Source: an uncultured Oscillibacter sp. (GTDB lineage: Bacteria; Bacillota; Clostridia; Oscillospirales; Oscillospiraceae). Taken from it: DNA of 6,595 bases. Positions 1 through 6,547 of this stretch are shown here, one piece after another. Numbering within the stretch: position 1 is the stretch's first letter; each line of letters begins with the position of its first letter. The position numbers and the translations under genes are program-made. The notes beneath the pieces are model-generated. The model was given only the letters and a program-made list of their open reading frames with translations, had not been told where the DNA came from and did no database searches. Location of the stretch: positions 1 through 6,595 of the forward strand of contig URKI01000080.1 of assembly GCA_900548505.1 (NCBI GenBank), written 5' to 3'.

Positions 1-43
1 TAGGCTCCGGTCTCGTGGGCTCGGAGATGTGTATAAGAGACAG
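1..43. other. Nextera sequencing adapter (artefact)
   Basis: Positions 25-43 are the 19-base Tn5 mosaic end AGATGTGTATAAGAGACAG. Positions 10-24 are the remainder of the Illumina Nextera Read 2 adapter. Positions 2-9 (AGGCTCCG) are the reverse complement of an i7 index, CGGAGCCT, which I recall as N720 of the Nextera XT v2 set. Position 1 is the first base of P7 in reverse complement. Genomic sequence therefore begins at about position 44. The ATG at position 15 lies inside the adapter, and translating from it gives the spurious leader MGSEMCIRDR, a familiar signature of untrimmed Nextera reads in protein databases. Confidence 0.98.
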
Positions 44-44
44 G

Positions 45-920
45 ACCAGCGATATCGAAGTCGCCGTCGTTCTGAAGACTCTGGCTTCCGAGTACTGGGG
101 CTATGTGAAGGCCGGCTGCGACGCCGCTGCTGCCGACCTGGGCATCACGGTCACCGTTGTCGGCCCCGGCGCTGAGAGCGACATCGAGGGTCAGGTTGCT
201 ATGATCGAACAGCAGATCGGCGCCGGCTGCGACGCCATCGTCTGCGCTCCCAACGACGCCGGTGCTGCCGCCGGTGCCCTGCAGGCTGCTCTGGACGCCG
301 GCATCCCCGTGCTGTCCGTTGACACCAACGTGGGCATCGAGGGTCAGACCTCCTTCGTCGGCACCTCCAACGTGGACGCTGCCTATGAGGGTGCCAAGTG
401 GGCCATCGAGCAGGTCGGTTCTGACGCCAAGGCCGTCATCATCTACGGCCAGGAAGGCGACAACACCTCCAACATGCGCCGCGAGGGCTATCAGAAGGCC
501 TGCGACGAGGCTGGCGTGGAAGTCCTGTCCGCTCTGTCCGGCCAGAACACCACTGACGGTGCCACCAAGACCATGGAGGACCTGCTGAACGCCTATCCCG
601 ACCAGATCAAGATGGTCTTCTGCCACAACGACGATACCGCTATCGGCGCCATGAACGCCTGCAAGAACGCCGGCGTCACCGATATGACCATCGTTGGCTT
701 CGACGGCAACGCCTCCGCCGTGGATCTGATCCTGGCTGGCGAGATGGTGAAGGCCACCGTGGCTCAGCAGCCCTATGAGATGGGCTATCAGGTCGTTGAG
801 GCTGCCGTGAAGGCCATCAACGGCGAGACCGTGGAAGAGGTCATCAATGCCCCCGTTGAGGTCGTTACCGCTGAGAACGGCCAGGCTTACCTGGATAACC
901 TGGAGGCCATGAAGGGCTAA
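45..920 (+). CDS. Sugar ABC transporter substrate-binding protein (RbsB-like), 5' end missing
   Basis: This is the extracytoplasmic sugar receptor of a ribose-class (CUT2) ABC importer, a type I periplasmic-binding-protein fold (Peripla_BP_4). About 292 genomic codons remain. The start codon, signal peptide and any lipobox lie beyond the contig end, and the ATG at 15 is adapter. Aligned from memory to E. coli RbsB, several ligand-pocket positions are visible: Asp in SVDTN (321-323), Arg in NMRREG (477-482), Asn in CHNDD (627-629), Asp in VGFDG (702-704) and Gln in ATVAQQP (765-767). The Arg that follows the first Asp in RbsB is Thr here, so the ligand may not be ribose. The Asp/Asn/Gln set favours a sugar or polyol. 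The gene ends with TAA and is followed, after two hairpins, by the ATPase and permease genes of the same transporter. The family is secure; the substrate is unknown. Confidence 0.93.
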   Translation, partial: TSDIEVAVVLKTLASEYWGYVKAGCDAAAADLGITVTVVGPGAESDIEGQVAMIEQQIGAGCDAIVCAPNDAGAAAGALQAALDAGIPVLSVDTNVGIEGQTSFVGTSNVDAAYEGAKWAIEQVGSDAKAVIIYGQEGDNTSNMRREGYQKACDEAGVEVLSALSGQNTTDGATKTMEDLLNAYPDQIKMVFCHNDDTAIGAMNACKNAGVTDMTIVGFDGNASAVDLILAGEMVKATVAQQPYEMGYQVVEAAVKAINGETVEEVINAPVEVVTAENGQAYLDNLEAMKG

Positions 921-971
921 GCGCTCTGCTTTTAAAAACTGCATTGTCGCTGCATAGCTGAAAACCGATAT

Positions 972-1004
972 GATATGGCGGCAGAATCTTTCTGCCGCCA
1001 TATC
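972..1004 (+). promoter_or_regulatory. Perfect 14-bp intercistronic hairpin after the binding-protein gene
   Basis: Arms 972-985 and 991-1004 are perfectly complementary (GATATGGCGGCAGA on the left) around a five-base loop. The following sequence TTCGTCTCCCCC is pyrimidine-rich but has no clean T run, so this looks like a leaky terminator or an mRNA 3'-end stabiliser rather than a full stop. Stem-loops of this kind between binding-protein and membrane-component genes are known from other ABC operons, where they keep binding-protein transcript in excess. That role here is inferred from position and structure. Confidence 0.75.
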
Positions 1005-1012
1005 TTCGTCTC

Positions 1013-1031
1013 CCCCGCCGATGCGGCGGGG
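1013..1031 (+). promoter_or_regulatory. Second, GC-only hairpin upstream of the ATPase gene
   Basis: CCCCGCCG (1013-1020) pairs perfectly with CGGCGGGG (1024-1031) around an ATG triloop. It starts only eight bases after the preceding hairpin and ends 24 bases before the ATPase ribosome binding site GAGGT (1056-1060). It leaves that site free, so it may act with the first hairpin as a barrier to exonucleases or polymerase. It could also be incidental in GC-rich DNA, but an eight-pair perfect GC stem in this position is striking. Confidence 0.55.
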
Positions 1032-1066
1032 AAGTGCACAAATCAGGAAAGAAACGAGGTAATTCC

Positions 1067-2569
1067 ATGAGCGAGTATGTCGTCGAACTGAAAAATATTA
1101 CCAAGCGTTTTCCTGGTGTCGTCGCATTGAAAAATATGTCCATTGGCATCAGACCCGGTGAGATCCACGGTCTGATCGGAGAAAACGGCGCAGGCAAATC
1201 CACCTTGATCAAGGTGCTCACCGGCGTCCATACTCCGGAGGAGGGAGACATCTTTGTTGACGGCCAGAAGGTCGTTTTCAAGAACCCTGTTCAGTCCCGG
1301 GAGGCGGGAATCGCCTGTGTGTACCAGGAGCTGAACATTGTCAAGCAACTGCCTGTTACGGATAATGTTTTCATGGGGCGCGCCGTGAAAAAGGGTCTGC
1401 TTCTGGACTATCCCAGAATGCACCGGGAGGCCGCCGAGGCCCTCAAGACTCTGGGTCACCCCGAGATCGATGTAAAAATGGAATGCGGCAAGCTGGGCGT
1501 CGGCCAGCAGCAGATGGTGGAGATCGCCAAGGCTGTTTCCCTGGACGCCAAGCTGATCATCATGGACGAACCCACCTCCTCTTTGGGCAAAGAGGAGATC
1601 GCACAGCTGATGGAAACCGTCCGGGGCCTGAAGGCCAAGGGCGTGGCCATCCTGTTTGTCTCTCACAAGTTGGAAGAACTCTTTGAGCTCTGCGACCGTG
1701 TCACCGTCATGCGCGACGGCGAGCACATCGTCACCAAGGACATTGGCGACATGACGGAGGATTCCCTGATCACTGCCATGGTGGGCCGGACGCTGGACAA
1801 CCTCTATCCCAAGGAATTCGGCGTCAAGGGCGACGTGTGGCTGGAGGCCAAGAACCTCAACGAGGCCGGCGTCCTCCACGATGTCTCTTTCCAGGCCCAT
1901 GCCGGCCAGATCACCGGCTTTGCCGGCCTGGTGGGCGCAGGCCGCACCGAGACCATGCGGGCCATTTTCGGCGCCGACAAGCTCGACAGCGGCGAGGTCT
2001 ATGTCAAGGGCGAAAAAGTACATATAAAAACTCCGAAAGACGCTATCAAGAAGAAGATCGCCTTCCTCACGGAGGACCGCAAGGGCCAGGGCCTGGTTTT
2101 GTCCCTGGACGTGCGGACCAACCTGATCCTGGCCAACATGAAGGGCTTTTCCTCTGGTCCGTTCCTGAACAAGGCCCAGATCGAAAAGACCGGCCAGGAC
2201 AACGTGGAGTCCCTGAAGATCAAGACCCCCTCTCTGGACGAGGTCACCGCCCAGCTTTCCGGCGGCAACCAGCAGAAGGTGGTTATCGGCAAGTGGGTCA
2301 ACACCGACGCCGAGATCTTCATCTTTGACGAGCCTACCCGCGGCATCGACGTGGGCGCCAAGATCGAGGTTTACCGTGTCATGAACGACCTGGTCAAGGC
2401 CGGCAAATGCGTCATCATGGTCTCCTCCGAGCTGCCGGAGATCCTGGCCATGAGCGACCACGTGGTGGTCATGCGGGGCGGCCGGGTCATGGCCAATATC
2501 GACCGTGACACTCCGCACTTCAATTCTGAAGACATCATGAAAGCGGCCTGGGGAGGAGAGTTAGACTAA
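1067..2569 (+). CDS. Sugar ABC transporter ATP-binding protein, two fused ABC domains (RbsA/MglA-like)
   Basis: A 500-residue cytoplasmic ATPase that powers the sugar importer; the length is normal for the CUT2 double ATPases (COG1129). Domain 1 has Walker A GENGAGKST (38-46), Q-loop Gln87, signature LGVGQQQ (143-149), Walker B IIMDEPT (164-170) and H-loop His200. Domain 2 has a degenerate Walker A GLVGAGRT (287-294, Lys replaced by Arg293), signature LSGGNQQK (397-404), Walker B IFDEPTRGID (419-428) and Ser454 in place of the H-loop His. The ATG at 1067 is chosen because GAGGT (1056-1060) sits six bases upstream; an in-frame GTG at 1034 would add 11 residues but has no such site and overlaps the spacer near the hairpin. 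The stop codon is one base before the permease ATG, so the two are translated from one message. The sugar cannot be read from this subunit. Confidence 0.97.
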   Translation: MSEYVVELKNITKRFPGVVALKNMSIGIRPGEIHGLIGENGAGKSTLIKVLTGVHTPEEGDIFVDGQKVVFKNPVQSREAGIACVYQELNIVKQLPVTDNVFMGRAVKKGLLLDYPRMHREAAEALKTLGHPEIDVKMECGKLGVGQQQMVEIAKAVSLDAKLIIMDEPTSSLGKEEIAQLMETVRGLKAKGVAILFVSHKLEELFELCDRVTVMRDGEHIVTKDIGDMTEDSLITAMVGRTLDNLYPKEFGVKGDVWLEAKNLNEAGVLHDVSFQAHAGQITGFAGLVGAGRTETMRAIFGADKLDSGEVYVKGEKVHIKTPKDAIKKKIAFLTEDRKGQGLVLSLDVRTNLILANMKGFSSGPFLNKAQIEKTGQDNVESLKIKTPSLDEVTAQLSGGNQQKVVIGKWVNTDAEIFIFDEPTRGIDVGAKIEVYRVMNDLVKAGKCVIMVSSELPEILAMSDHVVVMRGGRVMANIDRDTPHFNSEDIMKAAWGGELD

Positions 2570-2570
2570 T

Positions 2571-3599
2571 ATGAAAAAGAATAATTCCGCAAAAGAGCTG
2601 CTGCAGAAGCTGGGCACGCTGCTGGCTCTGATCATTCTGATCGCGATTTTCTGGATCGCCATGCCCGACAAGTTCCCCCGTGTCAGCAACATCATGAACA
2701 TCCTCAAGCAGGCATCCATCAACTGCCTGATCGCCTCCGGTATGCTGTGCGCCCTGATCACCGCCGGCATTGACCTGTCCGTGGGCTCCAACTGCGTGCT
2801 GTGCACCTGCACCATCGGCGTGCTCATGCAGAACTTCGGCATCACCAACGCCTTCCTGCTGGCCATCTGCGGCCTGGCCGTCAGCACCTTCGCCGGCTTC
2901 ATCAACGGCACGCTGCTGACCCGCCTGGACCTGCCCCACCCCTTCGTGTCCACCATGGGTATGAAGAACGTGCTGCTGGGTATCGCACTGGTCATCACCG
3001 GCTCCAAGTCCATCGGCTTTACCAACCAGGGCGTGGATTCCCTCATGTGGATCGGCGGCGAGTCCCTGTTCAAGACCTACACCGCTGACGGCAAGCTGGA
3101 CTTCCCCGGCATCCCCGTGAGCTTCATCCTGGTCATCTTCGTGTTCATCCTGTTCGATATCTTCCTGAAAAAGTCCGCTCTGGGCCGTCAGATCTACTGC
3201 TGCGGCGGCAACCCCGAGGCAGCCCGTCTGTCCGGTATCCCCTCCAAGAACGTGCTGACCTTCGTGTACACCCTCTCCGGCTTCATGGCCGGCCTTGCCG
3301 GTGTGGTTTCCGTTGGCCGTCTGGCTTCCGCCAACGCCAACGCTGGTTCCACCTATGATAACGACGCCATCGCGGCGTGCATCGTGGGCGGCGCTTCCTT
3401 CACCGGCGGCAAGGGCACCATCTGGGGCACCCTCATCGGCGCTCTGCTGATGGCCGTCATCCGCAACGGTCTGAACCTGGCCGGTGCCTCCAACGATATC
3501 CAGTACATCGTCATCGGCGCCGTCATCATCCTGGCCGTTACCATCGACGTGTTCCGCAACAAGATGGAGGCCAAGGCCCGCAAGATGGCCGCTGCCTGA
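2571..3599 (+). CDS. Sugar ABC transporter permease (RbsC-like)
   Basis: A 342-residue inner-membrane channel subunit of the same importer (BPD_transp_2 family, as in RbsC, XylH and MglC), rich in hydrophobic spans starting at residues 14-31. Family hallmarks visible in order are GIDLSVGS (66-73), PFVSTMGM (124-131), GGNPEAARLSGI (212-223), and the cytoplasmic coupling region with DAIAACIVGGASFTGGKG (265-282) followed by GTLIGALL. The tail after residue 328 is basic (RNKMEAKARK), as expected for a cytoplasmic end. The start ATG is one base after the ATPase stop, with a GGGAGGAG ribosome binding site (2551-2558) inside the end of the ATPase gene, so translation is probably coupled. It is the only permease in the operon and presumably works as a homodimer. 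A strong terminator follows 13 bases after the stop, so this is the last gene of the operon. Confidence 0.97.
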   Translation: MKKNNSAKELLQKLGTLLALIILIAIFWIAMPDKFPRVSNIMNILKQASINCLIASGMLCALITAGIDLSVGSNCVLCTCTIGVLMQNFGITNAFLLAICGLAVSTFAGFINGTLLTRLDLPHPFVSTMGMKNVLLGIALVITGSKSIGFTNQGVDSLMWIGGESLFKTYTADGKLDFPGIPVSFILVIFVFILFDIFLKKSALGRQIYCCGGNPEAARLSGIPSKNVLTFVYTLSGFMAGLAGVVSVGRLASANANAGSTYDNDAIAACIVGGASFTGGKGTIWGTLIGALLMAVIRNGLNLAGASNDIQYIVIGAVIILAVTIDVFRNKMEAKARKMAAA

Positions 3600-3612
3600 T
3601 CCTGTTCCAAAT

Positions 3613-3644
3613 AAAAAAGACCGGCCTTACGGCCGGTCTTTTTT
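3613..3644 (+). terminator. Intrinsic terminator of the sugar ABC operon
   Basis: GACCGGCC (3619-3626) pairs with GGCCGGTC (3631-3638) around the loop TTAC. Six A (3613-3618) also pair with the T tract that begins at 3639, giving a perfect 14-bp stem ending in seven T. It lies 13 bases after the permease stop. Because A and T tracts flank the stem symmetrically, it could also stop leftward transcription that escapes the next terminator. Confidence 0.95.
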
Positions 3645-3662
3645 TCTTTCTCTGCACCTTTG

Positions 3663-3696
3663 AAAAAAGAGCCAGCCCCAGGCCGGCTCTTTTTTT
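3663..3696 (-). terminator. Intrinsic terminator of the MBL-fold hydrolase gene
   Basis: AGAGCC (3668-3673) pairs with GGCTCT (3685-3690), then an A/C mismatch (3674/3684), then GCC (3675-3677) with GGC (3681-3683) around a CCA loop, flanked by six A and seven T. Read leftwards it ends in six U and overlaps the TAA of the minus-strand gene. It also works in principle in the + direction, as a backup to the terminator 18 bases to its left. Confidence 0.88.
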
Positions 3697-4645
3697 ATTC
3701 GATCTCCAGATGGACGGATTCGTGGTACGCGGGCTCCACCAGGCCGGGAATGGATACGGCATCGGTGAAGTACAGCTCCTCCGCATACTCCCGCAGCAGC
3801 GAGATGATGTAGGGATGGGGGCGCTCGTCAGGCCGTCCCGCCGCCACAGATACCACTGCCGTTTTCGGCCGCAGCAGAGAGAGCAGCTTGCGGGTAGTGG
3901 AGGACAGCGAGGCGTGATGGGGCACCTTCAAAATGTCGCAGGGGGTGGCGGTGTCCGTCTCCCACATGTGGGCGTAGGCGTCCCCGCCCAGAACGATCTC
4001 CTTGCCGTGGTAGTAGAGCCGCTGACGCAGGCTGGACACATTCATGGACTTGCCCCAGTGCACCAGATCATAGCTGTCGCGCTGACCCCGGAACGCCCCG
4101 TCGTAGAGGGCCTTCTGCCGGGGATAGAGGGCCGGCTCACCGTACAGGATATCCATTTTCAGCTCCGGCGTCAGCTGCCAGGTCTCCATGCGCTGACCGG
4201 AGAGCTCCCGGAACCGTCCGATCTTGCCCGGGTGCGTCTCCAGGGCCTGTGCATAAAAATCCACGCACCGCAGCACGTTCCGGGCCGCCTTGGCAAGCTC
4301 CGTCCTGCTGTCCGGGACCAGGGGCGGCGCGCCTGCCGGCGGAATGTAGGCGGCGGCCAGTTCGTCCACCGTCACCTGATCCAGCACCCGTCCGAGGCCA
4401 CCGATGTGGTCCCGGTGGAAGTGGGTGATCAGCAGCAGGTCCAGCCGCTCCACGCCCTGCTTATGGAGAAAGTCTCCGGCATAGATCCGGCTGGAGCGCT
4501 CATCCTCCAGCGGCGGATGATCGTCCCGTACCAGATTGTCGTGACCACAGTCCACCAGCATGGCAAACCGCGTCCGGCCCGCGTCCATCTCCCGCACCAG
4601 AATGGAGTCGCCGTTGCCCACATTGATAAAGTCCAATGCCAGCAT
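3695..4645 (-). CDS. Stand-alone MBL-fold metallo-hydrolase, ComEC C-terminal-domain-like
   Basis: A 316-residue soluble protein of the metallo-beta-lactamase fold, closest in motifs to the C-terminal domain of the DNA-uptake protein ComEC/Rec2 (COG2333). Visible motifs, counted from Met at 4645, are: N-terminal LDFINVGNGDSILV (cf. 'FIDVGQGD' in the family), VDCGH (31-35), metal-binding THFHRDH (74-80: His75, His77, Asp79, His80), VLGGDA with Asp222 as probable bridging ligand, KVPHHASLSS with His243/His244, and a C-terminal HP (277-278). All expected metal ligands are present, so it should be an active, probably two-metal, phosphodiesterase-type hydrolase. There are no membrane segments or signal peptide, so it lacks the ComEC channel and should be cytoplasmic. 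Start: ATG at 4651 is possible, but the G-rich Shine-Dalgarno abuts it directly, whereas ATG at 4645 has six-base spacing. It is convergent with the sugar operon and divergent from the membrane-protein gene. Substrate unknown; a nuclease role is only inferred from ComEC. Confidence 0.9.
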   Translation of the reverse strand: MLALDFINVGNGDSILVREMDAGRTRFAMLVDCGHDNLVRDDHPPLEDERSSRIYAGDFLHKQGVERLDLLLITHFHRDHIGGLGRVLDQVTVDELAAAYIPPAGAPPLVPDSRTELAKAARNVLRCVDFYAQALETHPGKIGRFRELSGQRMETWQLTPELKMDILYGEPALYPRQKALYDGAFRGQRDSYDLVHWGKSMNVSSLRQRLYYHGKEIVLGGDAYAHMWETDTATPCDILKVPHHASLSSTTRKLLSLLRPKTAVVSVAAGRPDERPHPYIISLLREYAEELYFTDAVSIPGLVEPAYHESVHLEIE

Positions 4646-4651
4646 GTCCAT

Positions 4652-4659
4652 CCCCCCTT
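4652..4659 (-). promoter_or_regulatory. Ribosome binding site that decides the MBL gene start
   Basis: On the minus strand this reads AAGGGGGG, a G-rich Shine-Dalgarno variant. It touches the ATG at 4651 with no spacing but lies six bases before the ATG at 4645, which favours the shorter protein by two residues. Confidence 0.6.
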
Positions 4660-4673
4660 ATTTGCTTGGTTCT

Positions 4674-4702
4674 ACGATATCACAACCTCCCTCCCCGGGC
4701 AA
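4674..4702 (-). promoter_or_regulatory. Candidate promoter of the MBL-fold hydrolase gene
   Basis: On the minus strand a -35-like TTGCCC (4702-4697) and a -10-like TATCGT (4679-4674) are separated by exactly 17 bases, with a TGA extension just before the -10 (extended -10, TGN). Each hexamer matches consensus at four of six positions, so this is plausible but weak. It would give a short leader of about 20 bases before the ribosome binding site. Confidence 0.4.
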
Positions 4703-4797
4703 CGGAAAGCACGGGGCTGCACCGCAGATTTTTACTGCTGATTTTTGTGAAGGTGCCCAATATCTTCCACCGCTTCCCCCTCTTTTTTCGGGCAAAC

Positions 4798-4826
4798 TTG
4801 ATTTGTTCACACTTTTCCTGTATCAT
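4798..4826 (+). promoter_or_regulatory. Sigma-A-type promoter of the membrane-protein gene
   Basis: TTGATT (4798-4803) and TATCAT (4821-4826) match the -35 and -10 consensus at four and five of six positions with the ideal 17-base spacer. Transcription would begin near 4833, giving a leader of roughly 36 bases that contains the ribosome binding site. Confidence 0.65.
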
Positions 4827-4851
4827 GGTGGGTATCTTTATGGATCAACCT

Positions 4852-4860
4852 GGAAAGGAG
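4852..4860 (+). promoter_or_regulatory. Ribosome binding site of the membrane-protein gene
   Basis: GGAAAGGAG ends eight bases before the ATG at 4869. It fixes the start of a gene that otherwise has no stop codon in the window, and argues against the overlapping frame that begins at 4636, which has no such site. Confidence 0.8.
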
Positions 4861-4868
4861 ATTCTTTC

Positions 4869-6547
4869 ATGCCCTTTGTATTCAATTTCGGCGGGTTCTC
4901 CGGCGGGTTCCAGCAGCCCGGTGCCGGCTCCACCACCCCGCCGCCCCAGCGGCGGCCCCGCAAGGCCCGCAAGCCCATCGGCAACGCCTTTACCCGCACG
5001 CTTATTAACCTGGCCGTGACCGCAGTATTCGGCCTGGTATATTTTTACGCGGAGCTGCCCGCCCTAAACTTCCACGCTGAGGATTTCTATGTGTTCGTCT
5101 TCCTTCTGTGCGCGGTGTACTGCGTCAGCGCCGTCCTCACCTCCGGGTTCCAGAGCGAGGGCGTGAAGGGCTACGTGGGCTTTGTGAAAAAGCAGTGCGT
5201 GGTGCCCTTCTTCGTCTTTCTGGCGCTGATCGCCGCCATCGCCCTGGGCTCCATCTCCTCCTGGGTGGTACTCCGGGCCGGAGCGTACAGCAAGCTCCTG
5301 CCTATTGAGACCGGCGATTTCACCGCCGACATCGAGGAGATCTCCTACGACCAGATCCCCATGCTGGACGCCGACTCCGCCGCCCGCCTGGGCAGCCGCA
5401 AGCTGGGCGAACTGAGCGACATGGTCTCCCAGTTCGAGATCCTGCCCTCCTACAACCAGATCAACTACCAGGGTCGCCCCGTGCGGGTGACCTCCCTGGC
5501 CTACGGCGACCTCATCAAGTGGTTCACCAACCGCTCCGCCGGCCTGCCCGCCTACATCGTCATCGACATGGTGACCCAGGAGGCGGAGGTGGTGCGCCTG
5601 GAGGACGGCATGAAATACACCACGGCGGAGCACTTCGGCCGCAACCTGTACCGCCATCTGCGGTTCAACTACCCCACCTACATGTTCGACGAGCCGGTCT
5701 TTGAGATCGACGAGTCCGGCACCCCCTACTGGGTGTGCTCCCGCCTGGTCAAGACCATCGGCCTCTTCGGCGGCACGGACGTGCAGGGCGCCGTGCTGGT
5801 CAACGCCATCAACGGCGAAAGCCAGTACTATGAGGAAGTGCCCAGCTGGGTGGACCGGGTGTACTCCTCCGACATCATCATGGAGCAGTACGATTACTAC
5901 GGCCAGTATCACAACGGCTTTTTGAACTCCATGTTCGGCCAGCGGGACGTGACGCTGACTACCGACGGCTGGAACTATATCGCCATTGACGACGACGTGT
6001 ACATGTACACCGGCGTCACCTCCGTCACCTCCGACCAGTCCAACATCGGCTTCATTCTCTCCAACCAGCGCACCAAGGAGACCCACTTCTACCCGGTGGC
6101 CGGCGCCACGGAGACCTCTGCTATGGAGTCCGCCCAGAGCCAGGTGCAGCAGATGCGCTACGCGGCTACTTTCCCCCTGCTGCTGAACATCGCCGACCAG
6201 CCCACCTACTTCATGGCCCTTAAGGGCGATGACGGCCTCGTGAAGATGTACGCCATGGTCAACGTGGAGCAGTATCAGATCGTGGAGACCGGCCAGACCC
6301 TGGCCGCCTGCGAGTCCAACTACCGCCAGGCCCTGGCCCACTCCGGCATCATCGCCGCAGGCGAGGCCACCGTCTCCGGCGGCGAGACCCGCACCCAGGA
6401 CGGCGTCATTGCCGAGATCCGCACCAGCGTCATCGACGGCAACACCCACTTCTATGTGCGCCTGAAGGACTCCCTGGGCTTCCTGGACTTCAACGCCGCC
6501 GAGGTGCCCCGGGCCGTGCTGCTGGATGTGGGCGACCACATCTGGTA
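4869..6547 (+). CDS. Unrecognised membrane-anchored protein with large extracytoplasmic domain, 3' end missing
   Basis: About 559 genomic codons are open from the ATG at 4869 to the adapter, with no stop, so the C-terminus is missing. I do not recognise the family. Residues 1-27 are rich in Gly, Pro and Gln. QRRPRKARK (27-35) is basic and precedes three predicted membrane spans at about 43-61, 72-92 and 110-133. The positive charges before span 1 and between spans 2 and 3 (VKGYVGFVKKQ) predict a cytoplasmic N-terminus and put everything after residue 134 outside the membrane. That outer part is acidic, aromatic-rich and mixed alpha/beta in character, with segments such as QINYQGRPVRV (197-207), KTIGLFGG (295-302) and PSWVDRVY (325-332). 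No catalytic motif, sortase signal or cell-wall-binding repeat is visible. A sigma-A promoter and strong ribosome binding site precede it, so it begins its own transcript. Coding is supported by the start signals and by coherent membrane topology; the minus-strand 491-codon frame opposite it is a shadow. Confidence 0.85.

Noticed and set aside
944..974. Possible internal promoter (TTGTCG ... TATGAT) before the ATPase gene
   Set aside because: The -35 match is poor, the spacer is 19 bases and the -10 overlaps the hairpin arm. It is not strong enough to list as a feature.
1034..1066. Upstream in-frame GTG start of the ATPase
   Set aside because: It has no Shine-Dalgarno site, lies just after the second hairpin and would add 11 residues not expected for this family; ATG at 1067 has a proper site.
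1043..2518. Minus-strand 491-codon open frame
   Set aside because: It is antisense to the ATPase gene, whose motifs are unmistakable. The matching length of 491 codons with the other shadow frame is coincidence.
3377..4741. Plus-strand 454-codon open frame
   Set aside because: It crosses the end of the permease gene, both terminators and the whole MBL gene in other frames, and its composition is Arg/His/Gln-rich shadow sequence.
4636..5019. Plus-strand 127-codon open frame
   Set aside because: It has no ribosome binding site, runs through the divergent promoter region and overlaps the better supported gene starting at 4869.
5064..6539. Minus-strand 491-codon open frame
   Set aside because: It lies wholly opposite the membrane-protein gene; its translation is a His/Val/Gly/Asp-rich low-complexity string typical of the antisense of GC-rich third positions, with no coherent domain.
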